In this document: piece after piece, positions 1-11,128 of the stretch
How positions within the stretch are numbered: position 1 is the first letter of the stretch
Layout: every line of letters begins with the position of its first letter
Program-made: the position numbers and the translations under genes
Notes under the pieces: generated by a model
Told to the model about the DNA's origin: nothing
The model's input: only the letters and a program-made list of their open reading frames with translations
Database searches by the model: none
Origin: Onchidella celtica
Lineage: Eukaryota > Mollusca > Gastropoda > Systellommatophora > Onchidiidae
Length of the DNA stretch: 64,000 nucleotides
Direction of reading: 5' to 3'
Assembly (NCBI GenBank): GCA_963931925.1
Contig: OZ007580.1
Span: 6,902,947-6,966,946 of the forward strand

Positions 1-207
1 TGATAGTTTTTGTGCTTTATCAATAGAGCAGGCACAAGGAAATTTCTTTTAGTTTTCCATTATATATTACATGTCTAAATCTAATACACATACTTTCTTT
101 GTTTGATTCAAGCAAAATGAACTCAACTGTCTCGGCTGTAATGCAGCCCGCCAGACAATGCCGGTGTAGCAGGCCAGATTATACCCCCGCCAGACTATAC
201 CCGGGGT

Positions 208-263
208 TAAACTGGCCTAGCCCAGAATATCCCCCGGGGTATATTCTGGGCTAGGCCAGTTTA
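208..263. repeat. Left-end hairpin of the foldback element
   Basis: A 56-base near-perfect palindrome. It starts TAAACTGGCCTAGCCCAG and ends with the complement CTGGGCTAGGCCAGTTTA, around a CCCCCGGGG centre. It lies inside the terminal arm, so the arm end can fold on itself as well as on the opposite arm. Confidence 0.8.
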
Positions 264-730
264 TACCCCGGGGTTTACTTTGGGCTAGGCCAGACTATAC
301 CCCCCCAGTCCAGATTATACCCCCTACTTTTTTTTAAAAACAAGTCAAGACCGTAGTTTATTTCAACTTTAGTTTGAATTGTTCATTATCACTGTCATCA
401 TATATCATATTGAAGCATACATTTTTGACTCTTGTAAATTATGATACATTTAAAAGGACATAAACATGCTTAAAAAGCATTGATTTACAAAAGGATTGAA
501 AATCCATTGAAACTTTAACACTAATTTTACTTGTGTCAGTTGGTATTATTATTGTTCTGGTTTTTTTATAATTACTTGACCATGAGTTAAACATGTATTG
601 TATTTTTTTTGTTTGGCACCACTAACATATACTTAGTGGCAAGGTATGAACTAATTATAAGACTCATAAGTGTAAAGTTATCTGAATCTTATTATAATTT
701 TTGAAAATAAGAAATGTGCTTGATATGTCG

Positions 731-1190
731 GGGGACAAGGTGGTCTAGAGGCAAGGTGCTCGCCTCTCATGCCAAGGGTCCCGGGTTCTAAACCCGGCCG
801 GTGCAGGCATGTTGGAAGTTTGGGATTTTTCTCATATTTTCATGTCCCTGATCCTATTGAGGGGTAGGATCGAGTACCTAGTCTTCTCGGATAAGGACGA
901 AAAAATTCGGAGGGCCCGTGTGCACGTTGCGCACGTTAAAGATACCTTGGCAGTTGGAAATCGTAAAGAGCAGGCCGAACAGGCCGCTGCCCGGGCAAAA
1001 TTAAATAAAAATTCATCCCTACCACCCACTCCCCCTCATCCCCCCACCACCAAAAAAAAAAAAAAAAAAACGCCGACCGGCGCTGCACTGTGGCGACGAC
1101 GTGCCTGCTCCAGTTGTAACTGGGGTGCAATGGCACAAAGGCAAAATTTCCCAAATGGGATTAAAGAGTTATACAAATACAAATACAAAT
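731..1190 (+). mobile_element. tRNA-derived SINE, copy 1
   Basis: The head has a pol III A box (TGGTCTAGAGG, 741-751) and a B box (GGTTCTAAACC, 784-794). The body is shared with the copy at 52902-53304 (minus strand): the stretches around TCCCTGATCC, CTTCTCGGATAAGGA and GATACCTTGGCAGTTGG match. The tail ends in a short ACAAAT repeat after an A-rich tract at 1053-1070. It interrupts the left arm of the foldback element and has no partner in the right arm, so it arrived later. Confidence 0.8.
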
Positions 1191-3315
1191 AGATCTATAT
1201 ACAAAGTTACACTGATGCAGAGAGAAAGGCCAGAAAAGAATACATAGAGAAAAAAACAACAACAACATTTTAACAGCTGAACTGGCAGATGGTGCAATTC
1301 CATCATCCAGCAAACATTAAATATTTCACACAAAACTAAATACATACTAAAATTGTTTCACATAATGAATTTAACCTGTCCATATCCACTTGAAACGTTA
1401 CAGAAAGCTAACCAGTAATATACAATAATAACAATAAGAACACCAAATCATCTTATTTACTCTTGAAAATAAAGAGAATATAATCAATATCAGAATCACC
1501 ATCATCTTGGAATAATACAAAGATAAGAGGGAATATAAAAATGACCTACACATCATTCTAGAATCTATAAGCAGCAATAATATATGTAATATATGTGCAA
1601 GTACATGTAAAAAATAATGTGTTAAATCTTTTCAACTATTCAAGTAGAACTGGACTGAAAGCTTTAGCGAAGTAGCTTTGATAGTCATGTAAAATGACAG
1701 ATTAAATCCACTGAGACAACAGTGCATTGCAGAAAGTAATTATAGTATGTTATGGCAAAAATTCGATGGATCATGTTGCATGAACATGTCTTGTTAGTAA
1801 TTCTTTGATAGCGTATTTGTAGAAATGTATACATTTTATGTAGCTCATGGTTTAAGGCACTGGATTAGTGTCACGCACGTTCGTTGGCATGTTGTAGTTG
1901 TTTTTGTAGTTGATTGCCATTGAGTAAAATTTGCACGGTACTGTTTGTTTGGCACTGACATACACATCCCAACGGATGAAATAATTAACGGACTCATAAA
2001 AATGAAGTCATTTTAAATATTTTTTTGAGTACAAATACACAGTTGTTAAATCCCTTGGCAAGGGACGTGTTAAGCTTAGGAAGGTAAAGACGGACAAGGT
2101 CTTTTCTTTTTTTTTTAAAATTTCATTTCACTCGCGAGTGACATTTCCTTACTCACTATAAGTTATAACACATAAGTTCAGTCTTTCAAATACCTTGCAA
2201 ACTAATCCAGTGTCTTAAACCGTAATGTACATGAAATGTATATCTTTCTACAAATAACCTATCAAAGAATGATACTCACTGACAAGAAATACTGTTAATG
2301 TAACATGATCCATCGAATTTTGCCTCAACATGCTATAGATCTAATTACCTTTTATAATGCACTACTTTTGTCTCAGTGGACTTCCTCTGTCGGCCTACAC
2401 AACTGTCAAGGCTATTTAGTATTTCACTAAAGCTTTCTGTCCAGTTCTACTTGAATATTTGAAAAGATTTAACACGTTTTTTATATATAGTTGATACACA
2501 TACATTGCTGCTTATAAATTTTAGAATGATTTGTAGGCATACGCTGCCATTTTTACACTCCCTCTCATATCTTTGCAATTTCCAAGATGATGATGATGAT
2601 TCTGATATTGATATTTCTCTATATTTTCAAGAGTAAATAACATGATTTCGTGTTCTTATTATCATTATTACTGGTTAGCATTCTGTAACGTTTCAAGTGG
2701 ATCTGGACAGGTGGAGTTCATCAGACGCAAACATTAAGTGCCTATTTAGTTTTATATCTGCTGGATGATGGAATTGCACTTTCTGTCAGTTGGATTATCA
2801 TTATTATTTTTTTCTGTGTTTTCTTTTCTGGCCTTTTCTCCCTACATCATTGTAACAAAAAATACAATGCATGTTTTACTCATGGCCAACTAACTATCAA
2901 AATAATAATAATAATAATAATATCCTCAACACTCACGAGTGCAATTAATGCTGAAGTCTAATCATGTCAGTTTGAATGGATACTCAACTCTTTTGTATAT
3001 CAATGCATTTTAAGGCATGTTTGTTCCTTCTAAAATGTATCATGATTTACAGGAGTCGAGAATGTAGGCCTATGTATGTACACCAAAGTAAACTAAGGCT
3101 GAAATAAACTGTTACTATTATTTTCTCTAAATTGCATTATGACTTGTTGGTGTCAAGAATGTGTTCATGTATGTCTTAATATGATATCTGGTGACAGTGA
3201 TGAAGAACAGACTGAAATAAACTGTGGTCTTGACTTGTTTTTAAAGAAAAAGCAGGGGGTATAATCTGGACTGGGGGGGGTATAGTCTGGCCTAGCCCAA
3301 AGTAACCCCGGGGTA

Positions 3316-3371
3316 TAAACTGGCCCAGCCCAGAATATACCCCGGGGGATATTCTGGGCTAGGCCAGTTTA
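3316..3371. repeat. Right-end hairpin of the foldback element
   Basis: The counterpart of the left-end palindrome, with one difference in the arm (GGCCCAGCCC instead of GGCCTAGCCC) and a centre of CCCCGGGGG. Its conservation at both termini suggests a functional end structure. Confidence 0.8.
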
Positions 3372-3425
3372 ACCCCGGGTATATTCTGGGCGGGGGGTAT
3401 ATTTTGGCCTGTTACACCGGCTTGT

Positions 3426-4231
3426 GGATGAAAAGTGAAGAGCTGTGTACTTATAAATCAGATACTAAGAGAACGGATGTCCCGAATTTTGACCGTGAAC
3501 AGTGCAAAGTGGCCGTTATTGTGCCGAAGCGCAGTTAAACCCTAACTCAAACTTCAAATCCTTAAGATAAGATATGGGTTACATAGCCGAAAACCTGCTG
3601 ACAGAGTCACAAATGGCTTGTAATAATTTTGTACTCGGTTAAATTTATTATGTATAACTATATAATATGACCTACCGGCATTGCCAGAATAAACAATCAT
3701 GTGATTCCCCCCCCCCCCCCCTATATATTACGGTACTATATATTACGAAACAAACATGCAGATATACAGATGTTACATAGCAATAAACATTGTTATTTTT
3801 TTTTAAATACATGCTTGAAGTAAACAACTTTTAATTATAGCCATCATCTTCCTTATCTCAATTGCCACCTTCCTGCCAAATTTAAGGCCCGAAGAGCGTA
3901 TAGTTTGGTCAGTTAGTCATGCCAAAGGTTGCAAGTTACTGAAATATATAATAGATGTTATTCCCGATGTCTTTGTCAACAAAAGACATCATTTCCACTA
4001 CACTTAATCACCCTGTATACCCTTTATTATTAATTTTTAACTATTCAGCTGAGAACTGGTCACTGCTAGAGTGCACATTTGAGGGTCATTCATTCCCACT
4101 GCATTTTTTTGCAAGCTTGCATCTACACCCTGTTTTAACATCAGCAAATTATCTAAAGAATCGACTGTTTCTGTTTTGTTTACTTTTCCGTAGGTTTAGG
4201 AGATCAGAACAGACCTGCTCTACCAGTTAGT
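3426..4231. other. Upstream flank of the reductase gene
   Basis: No coding exon seen. It holds the first copy of a dispersed module (3506-3552) and a C tract at 3709-3721. The 5' UTR and promoter of the gene starting at 4232 should lie here, but I see no clear TATA or initiator. Confidence 0.4.
3506..3552 (+). repeat. Dispersed ~47-bp module, copy 1
   Basis: Shares the core GTGG(C/T)(C/T)GTTATT.TGCC followed by TAAA and AACTCAAA with segments at 21136-21183 and 54121-54174, all on the plus strand. It looks like the conserved end of an interspersed repeat, family unknown. Confidence 0.5.
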
Positions 4232-4366
4232 ATGAAGCTTCTCATCGTAGGCGCCACAGGTCCTACGGGTCAACATTTAGTCAGTGAGGCATTGGCCAAA
4301 GGTCATGGGGTCGTTGCTGTTGTCAGGAATCCAGAAAAGCTGACTATCCAGAATGACAAACTCACG
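4232..4366 (+). CDS. Reductase-like gene, exon 1 of 4
   Basis: Encodes residues 1-45 from MKLLIVGATGPTG to the donor CTCACG|GTAAAT. This is the dinucleotide-binding beta-alpha-beta unit, ending in phase 0. Confidence 0.88.
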
Positions 4367-7300
4367 GTAAATAAACATGGAAAGAATGAGAAATTGGGGG
4401 GGGGGGGGGCTAACCCCTCCCCCCCTTTTTGTCTTTAAGAAGATACTTAAATTCTTGTAGATTTGCCAGAAATTTAATGTGGGTAGTATTTAAAAATATA
4501 TACTGATGTGTATTTCCACCATTCTTTATTTCATGAGAAAAAATATTTAAGATATATATTGCTATAAGATAATAATTAAATAGTTCTTCACTTTTCATAA
4601 GAAACATTCTGCTAGAGATTTATTGTAATGGAGATGTTAATTAAACAGTTAAAAAAAACAAAAAAAAAAACTACTAATATTTTGCTTTTGTAATATTATA
4701 AGTATCGTATGAAAGAAGGTACTTGGGAATGAGACAGTGAAAGGGTTAGAAGCAGAAAAAAGTTACGTCAGGAGAGCACTGGAGTATTTTCTTTTATCTT
4801 TGCCAGAGGTACAAACAAAAACAAGTTCACAAGGAAGTATGAAGGAAAGATTATTGCAATTATCATAATGAAGTCATTTTACCATAAAATATCATATTCC
4901 CAAAACAAGGATAGGCCTACTGTAATTATTGTGCCCTTGAATACTATTTATTCTGTTATCTCCCCTTAGTAAATGTTGTCACAAGTAAAATTATGCAGTT
5001 GTGTGCCCCTGGAGTGTTCATTAATTTTGTGGATGCTCAGCTTCACACCAATTAGCGTGTGACGGTACTTTGCATCTCTTGATTCTCTAAAACTACTGGT
5101 TACGATTAGTCCACCTTTGGCACAACACAGTAAGAAGTGTTTTCATCCATTTCGGTATGGCACAGGTCTTTGCAAAGAGCAGAAAACATTTCATCAGAAG
5201 TGTATTAAATTAGTCTAGATGACTTTGTTGTGCACGCATTAAAGTTGTAACTCATAAAGTGGCTTTGGATTTGGCACAGCTAGGACAACTCCTAGTACAT
5301 TGTCACAAATCCCAGACTGGGAGATGTAATAAGTTATGACAGGACAACAATCACGAACAAACAAGTTAACACTTAACAGAACAATCCATCAGACTCACAC
5401 ATTTATTAAACATAATTATACAGATAATAGCGCAATTACATCCATTATATTATTGAACTCAACTGCCGTACAACGGCCTTATTCTCACACACACTCTCCC
5501 TCGGATCCACAATCCGGTAGTTACTCCTAAAGGCACTTCGGCCTCAGCCTCTCCCCTCAGGGTCTTAATAGCACATTAATAATTTACTGGCACCGCAGTC
5601 TCTCAATATCACCTTCCTATTGTCATACACCTTAGCATTCCCCTAGCACCTCAGCAGGGCAATAACACATTATCATTTCAATAGACATTATCATTTCAAT
5701 AGTACATTCTCATTTCAATAGTACATTCGCCCCTCAACATGGCACTAGTGTATTATCACATTCACGCTCATATCTACGTCCCTGTCCGTGGCCTGACTGC
5801 CACGACTGTATGTGCCTCTACTGTCCTGCACTGACAGCCTCACTTCTGGCCTATGTGTGGCCTCCGGCCCTATGCTGGCCTATCCTCTGTGCTCATCGAG
5901 GTGGCTCTGCGGCCCGTCCTCGACACCAGTCATCACTGGCAAGACTCTCTCACTAGTCTTCTCGACTGCTCCCCTTATGTCCGCCCGATGGGCTCTTATT
6001 CACAGGTCTGTTCCGTAGGACCTTCTAACTTGCAGTGATAGTAATACAGCGCTTTCGCCTCATTCAGACCCTCCCACTACTCACAACAGCACGCTTAACT
6101 TACTTGTCTACTGTGAGCCCTTCTTACTCTACACCCGCTCTGTAGCAATCCCCTTAATTGCACTCACTCCACTCGTGACATACATTTATAGCACCATATT
6201 TTATGACGATAAAAATAAAACTCATAAAGTGGCTTTGGATTTGGCACAGCTAGGACAACTCCTAGTACATTTATAGCACCATATTTTATGACGATAAAAA
6301 TAAGGAAGAGGATGGGGCAACAACAAAAATTCAGACAAGATATACCATAATGATTGCAAATGACATGAGCAGGTAGGTAGAGGTAGGTAGGTAGGTAGGT
6401 ATGTATGTGTGTGTGTGTGTGTGTGTGTGTTTTCTTTTCTTTTTTTCTTTTTGATGACATTTAAAGAAATTGCTATAATATGTACTTTAATATTGTGCCA
6501 AAGCACACAGAATTTAGGGAAGGTAATCCCCATTTAATCTTTTTCAACAAACAAAATGGGGGAAAAAGAAGGGAGCAGAGAAACAGAGAGTATATGATTA
6601 GAACATAAAATACATCTGCATGTACTTTATATCAGTACATTGTATTATTTAATTTGAATTCTATTTGATTTAAAATCTGAATTTGTTACAGGTTGTCAAA
6701 GGCAACATATTAGAGGCCTCTGAGCTGATAGAGCCCATGAGAGGATGTGATGCAGTGATTTCAGCTGTTGGTGGTCGTGGTGGTTTGTTCACTCCATGTG
6801 ACGTTTACACCATAAATGGAGAAGCTGTAGTCAAGGCTATGCGGGAAACAGGAGTCACGAGATTTGTGACTGTGACAGCTTGGGGCACAAAAGGTGATAT
6901 ATGTAGGCCTACAAGATATAAACAGATTACATGTATAATAGCACGATCATTGTCTCACACTGTCCTTGTGTTCCTCTGTTTTTTTTTCCCCTTCAGATTA
7001 GATGTATCAGATTTGTAAGTCCTGTTTTTGAATAGGGGCTGACAGGGCATCAAGAGAACAAATGCATGCACAATATTTAATACACATATAAGTACAATCT
7101 GTAATAGTAAATTTTTGTCCAGTAACTGATTTTGACGGTCTGGTTTACATATTTGAGCCTACAGTGAAGACAATTGTGAAATGAAAGTGACTTGCGTGTG
7201 TGTATTTGTGTGTGTTTTCTTTTCTTTTTTTCTGACATTTAAAGACATTATTATAGGACGGCACACAGAATTTAGGGAAGGTAACTAGTTTCTGTCTGAT

Positions 7301-10300
7301 TCACTGGAATATATGGCATTGAAGCTTATCAATTTTTTTTAGTGTTGTAGCTGAAATACCACAGATATACCACCCACAATCACTTTCAAGGAACCCAGAG
7401 TAATAGATATTGCAGTAATATTAATAACTGCTGGGATTCTCACACCCTCAAGGACTTCTGCCTTAACAAAGGGGCAGTAAGATGCCAGCTTATGAGCTTG
7501 AGTTTTAATTTGGATTTTATGGTGCATTAGCACGATAATGGCCATTTTGTGCCTATCATTATCTATTTGGATACTTTATTTATGTTTGGTATTCAGAGCT
7601 TCATCAATGTAAATGTCACAAATAGAATTGAATAGTTACATACATGTATAAGTTTTATTACATTGGTAAAATTCTCAAAAGTTGTTTTGTACAGAGCTGA
7701 AAAGAGTTATGTAAATGTGTTTAAAAATTTTAAAATTTAAATCAAGTTGTAGATCTTAGCCTTTTTCAGAAAGGACAAGGTGCACAGTGATTCTACATCA
7801 GGAAAGAATTCATTCATGGATGCACAGGCATAGTGACTGTGTTTGAGTTTTTGAGTTTGCTTTTACAGCATGTCAGCACAGTATTAGCCTCTTTTATTTT
7901 TCATTCTTCAAACCAAATACATGTAGTTAATGGGACAGGCACGTGACCTTTCATGTGGTACAGTAGACCTCAAGTATAATGGCCTCGGATTGAACGGGAC
8001 CTTGCGTACAACGGCATAAATTAAAATCCTCATTTCGTACACTCTTCTCATAAGTAAAAGAAACTTGTTTACAATGGGGGCACATAAAGCACACCTCTGA
8101 TACAACGGCATTTTTCATCCTGATGTCATGCAATACATTGAGCAAAATGTTGCGCGGCAGAGAGATCTATCAGGAGATGGGCAGAGAGGGAATGCATGGT
8201 GTGTGTGTGTGTGTGATAGTGTTATGACCGATTGCCAGTCCTTTGTGTTGGCACACATGTGTGTAAACCTAAAAGTATGGGAGTGGTCATTCTGCGCGCT
8301 TCTCGTGAGTAGATCTATGCCTGACCAAGATAGTGGTCACTTGCTGTGCTACCTATCGAGCGAACGCATCACCATTCACATTTTGAGAAAGAGAAGCTGC
8401 ACTACGATATAATGATGACAACAAGGAAGAGAAACTGAAAATGCATTTCTCTTGAAATGAAGGCAAAATTAATTGAAGAGATGGACAGGGGTGTGAAAAA
8501 CAAAGCTCAAATCTGTAGGGACAGTGAAATTTATTTGCTTCCAGAACAAACCCTATTTATTTATATGAGTGCTTTCTCTTTGGCCTTGCCTATAGCAGGA
8601 CCTCGCTTAGAAGGGCAGTTTTGCAGTGGAGCACACGGTGACTGAAGTGACTGACTTTTACATCTTACATTTCTGTTTCAGATGATCCTTCTCTTCCATT
8701 TATTTGGAGATGGGTATTAAAACCTACATATCTGAGGAACGTTCTGAAAAACATGGAACTATTTGAAGACTTCCTGATAAAAGACTGCAGTGACATTAAC
8801 TACACTGTTGTACGACCACCAAAATTGGAATTTACACCTTCCATAGGTAACAATGGGCACTAGGTTTGATGTTCTACATCTCTTTTCGGGTCAAATATCA
8901 AAGTCGAATGTTTCATCTTAAAAGGTGTAGAGAGTCCTGTGTTATTGTAACATGGATTTTCATACACAGTGTATCACCGGTACATCAATCTTGTTGCTTC
9001 AGACTTTAGTTTTCAATCTTGCAGTCTTGCAATTATATTAATTCTTGTCTGAAGTTCTGTTGTTGTTTTTGATGAGACTGCTCTAAATGATTAGTGTAAT
9101 GGAGTGAGAAGTGGAGGCCTTTTTTTGTACCATGGCTTTACCTTTCTGTCATGCAAATCTATTAGTATTATTAACCCTCACTTATAATCAAGGCAAGTTA
9201 TCATTAACCCTCACCCTGCGAGGGGCGGCAATTGTCGGTATTTACTCGCAAGCGCTCACGCCGCACGGGCGGCAAAAGTCGGGAAGGTCAAGCTGATTGC
9301 ACCACGCGCAAGCCATATTTTCACGCATCAGGTCACTGACCTTTTTGAGACGTAACCACCGTGTTATTGTTCACTGTATCTCTTCTAAATCAAACGCATT
9401 GTGACATGGACATGTTAACCAGTGAACCACTGGTCAGAATCACAAAGACTAAGCTTTCAAAGGCTCTCCCCACACTTTCAAAAGATGTAACATCGACATG
9501 CGAACTGTTGCTCAACAAATTTGCAATATTATCTCATTTTGTCACAAGCTGACCACCATCTGGAGTTGTCTGTATCTAAGAACCAATCAGAAACAAGCTC
9601 TGAAATAATCTTTGGCCCAAATGCCCACATTGGTTTATTAGTATGTGTCAATCAGGATGAAACCATTTGTGTAGGGCTTGGGAGGGCGTGGCTAGTTATC
9701 ATGCTTCGTTCTCACGAAAACTACAGCTGTCAGTTTGAAATCATAAGTCAGATCATTGGTTAGAGACTGACAGACTAAGGTTTTGCTGCTTAATTCATTC
9801 TCAAGTGTGATAAGGCATAGCAGCGAATGTTTTCCTACCGATCAATAAAAAACGAACCACGTGGACAGCGTTTGTGGTCATCGCATAGCGGCACGGGTCA
9901 GTGACCCCAGATAAGATTCACCGTGAGTAAAGTCACTGACCTTGCAGCGGGCTTTACGGGTAGCGCGCGGGGTATGGGTTAAATTGCATTCTAAAATAAT
10001 TGAGAGAGTCATGGCATCAAGGAGACCTTGGAAAAAGTTCATCCTTTGAGTATCAAATAATGTAATTTTTAGTTGTTTTTTTTTTTACTCTTCTCAGCAC
10101 TGCGAGAAATGTTTTGGCCCCAACCCACCGACCTGAATATCAAACTCTATGGTGCTTTGCCAGAGCTGCAGAAAACCGGAGATTTTCTTAAAAGAACAAA
10201 TCTGCAGATTTAGATTGGTGAATGAAAGAAGAAGAAGAAGAATTTGATTTTTTTTTACTGATGGTTATAATGTAAGTTTTTTAAGTCTAGCTCTAAAGGG

Positions 10301-10533
10301 TTACTCTGTCAACAGTTTTGTTCAAGTTATGATATTTGTTAAAGAAGTAGCCTATTTGTATTATGAATTTTTATGTCTGGTCCACAGGTGAAAAAATGGT
10401 GGTTACTGAAGGTCAGTGTGTGCCAGGAGCACAGAAAACTGCTGTAAGTCGTCAAGATGTGGCAAAGTTTATGTTGGAGTGTCTTGAAACTCAAGAATAT
10501 GACAGAAAGATGGTGGCAATAACTGTTACTTAG
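4232..10533 (+). CDS. NAD(P)-binding flavin reductase / biliverdin reductase B-like protein, complete gene
   Basis: Four exons (4232-4366, 6692-6893, 8682-8846, 10388-10533) join in frame to 215 codons plus TAG. All introns are GT-AG with phases 0, 1 and 1. The N-terminus has the Rossmann glycine motif GATGPTG at residues 7-13 after a hydrophobic strand, typical of atypical short-chain dehydrogenases. A later segment, GCDAVISAVGG, matches the fourth strand region, and the C-terminal VSRQDVAKFMLECLE resembles the family's final helix. Human BLVRB is 206 residues, so the length fits. The expected role is cytosolic NADPH-dependent reduction of flavins or related substrates; substrate specificity is inference. 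The start is the only ATG giving the Rossmann strand directly at the N-terminus. The introns hold a solo LTR, a transposase fossil and a MITE. Confidence 0.85.
5251..6303 (+). repeat. 83-bp tandem duplication, first copy split by a solo LTR
   Basis: Copy 1 is 5251-5300 plus 6186-6218, interrupted by the LTR and its TACAT duplication. Copy 2 is 6221-6303 and uninterrupted. At 6266-6280 copy 2 reads CCTAGTACATTTATAGC straight through, so it preserves the empty site. Confidence 0.85.
5301..6180 (-). mobile_element. Solo LTR of the Gmr1-like retrotransposon family
   Basis: 880 bases beginning TGTCAC and ending GTGACA, flanked by the 5-bp duplication TACAT (5296-5300 and 6181-6185). The sequence is nearly identical to the LTRs at 57438 and 63293, but lacks a ~319-bp internal segment they carry and has an extra copy of a short TTTCAATAGTACATT-type repeat near 5690-5735. 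No internal retroelement sequence is present, as expected after LTR-LTR recombination. The minus orientation is inferred from the coding strand of the full element. Confidence 0.92.
6378..6430. repeat. GTAG/GT microsatellite
   Basis: A run of TAGG-type tetranucleotides passing into (GT)n, in intron 1 of the reductase-like gene. Confidence 0.85.
6692..6893 (+). CDS. Reductase-like gene, exon 2 of 4
   Basis: The acceptor TTACAG precedes GTTGTCAAAGG and the donor is ACAAAAG|GTGATA. It encodes residues 46-112, including EAVVKAMRETGVTRFVTVTAWG, the central strand and helix of the fold (shown here as two joined motifs). A ~90-bp intronic repeat flanks this exon on both sides. Confidence 0.85.
7961..8575 (+). 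pseudogene. Pogo/Tigger-like element remnant with fossil transposase N-terminus
   Basis: At 7959 a TA is followed by CAGTAGACCTCAAGTATAAT, a pogo-type terminal sequence. At 8412-8560 one frame reads MMTTRKRN, a stop (TGA, 8436), then KCISLEMKAKLIEEM and DRGVKNKAQICRDSEI. This resembles the CENP-B/pogo helix-turn-helix N-terminus (pattern K.K.LSLE.K..LI.E...G.....ICR...I). The frame decays after about residue 50, and no DDE catalytic domain or matching right TIR follows. It is a broken 5' part of an autonomous-type element in intron 2 of the reductase-like gene. Confidence 0.55.
8682..8846 (+). CDS. Reductase-like gene, exon 3 of 4
   Basis: The acceptor TGTTTCAG precedes ATGATCC and the donor is CCATAG|GTAAC. 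It encodes about residues 113-167, including the segment LPFIWRWVLKPTYLRNVLK and the conserved-type strand YTVVRPPKL, equivalent to YVAVMPP in BLVRB. Confidence 0.85.
9204..9982 (+). mobile_element. piggyBac-like MITE, copy 1
   Basis: Flanked by TTAA (9204-9207, 9979-9982). The left end CCCTCACCCTGCG partly mirrors the right end. The body is very close to the copy at 23753-24493 over its whole length and related to those at 13873 and 37732. No transposase frame. Lies in intron 3 of the reductase-like gene. Confidence 0.8.
10388..10533 (+). CDS. Reductase-like gene, exon 4 of 4
   Basis: The acceptor TCCACAG precedes GTGAAAAAATGG and the stop TAG is at 10531-10533. It encodes residues 168-215, with the C-terminal helix VSRQDVAKFMLECLET. 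Confidence 0.85.
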
Positions 10534-11126
10534 TTCGACCAGATTAATACCTTACTATTAGCATCATAATTTGAGTTTGTCATGAAGTTCAGAAATGCTG
10601 AAATGTCAAGTTATTATTTCTTATGAATTTGTTTTGATGTGTCTGTTACAGTGTTAGTGAATACCCTCTTTGCATACCACCTAATTGCATTAACATGGTT
10701 ATTTTGTGCTGATAAATCTTGGATGAAGACAAAACTAAACTTGGCCCAGTGAATGGAGAAACTCGAAGTAATTTTTTTTTGTAATAAGATTTGTATCATG
10801 GGTACTTCGTCTTCTAAAATGATGGCACAGAATAGGTTCAACTATTATATAAGACTTAGCTAGTTAAGATCTCTTGAACATGTGTCTCTAAGCATTTTTT
10901 GAGAAATATTGAAATAAGGTCATGTTTGTTGTAAATTCTATTTCATAACTTGATGAGTATGTGTGTTTACACTTTAACATTTTTGCAAAGTGGCAGGCGA
11001 AAGTAGAAAATGAAGTTTTGCCTTTTGGTCACTGGTGCAAGTTGAATGTTCAGAAGGTGCATTACTGCATAATTAAGAATTATATCCAGCACCTGTTCAC
11101 TCTTTTCTTATTTGGGCCTTTTGAAA
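10534..11126. other. 3' flank of the reductase-like gene
   Basis: Presumed 3' UTR and intergenic DNA. No canonical AATAAA close to the stop codon and no other gene recognised. Confidence 0.35.
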
Positions 11127-11128
11127 TA

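Larger units (their letters stand above)
155..3425. mobile_element. Foldback DNA element with ~1.4-kb inverted arms
   Basis: The left half reads as the reverse complement of the right half. Segments 160-335 and 3250-3421 pair, 425-490 pairs with 3005-3070, 1195-1240 pairs with 2825-2875, 1270-1440 pairs with 2650-2800, and 1848-1875 pairs with 2200-2225. The turning point is near 2035, with a loop of about 320 bases. The outer ends read GCCGGTGTA and TACACCGGC, possibly extended by ACAA. No transposase reading frame is visible, so the element looks non-autonomous. The left arm is longer because a SINE sits in it. The superfamily cannot be assigned and no target duplication is clear. Confidence 0.75.

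Noticed and set aside
731-810. A functional tRNA gene
   Set aside because: A and B boxes are present but a proper cloverleaf and 3' end are not; the body matches a second interspersed copy, so it is a SINE.
2895-2921. (ATA)n array as a possible element boundary
   Set aside because: Simple repeat within the right foldback arm; no boundary there.
9521-9763. 80-codon open frame, nearly identical to one at 24038-24280
   Set aside because: Both lie in the same piggyBac-like MITE, so similarity reflects recent common ancestry; it is broken in the other two copies.
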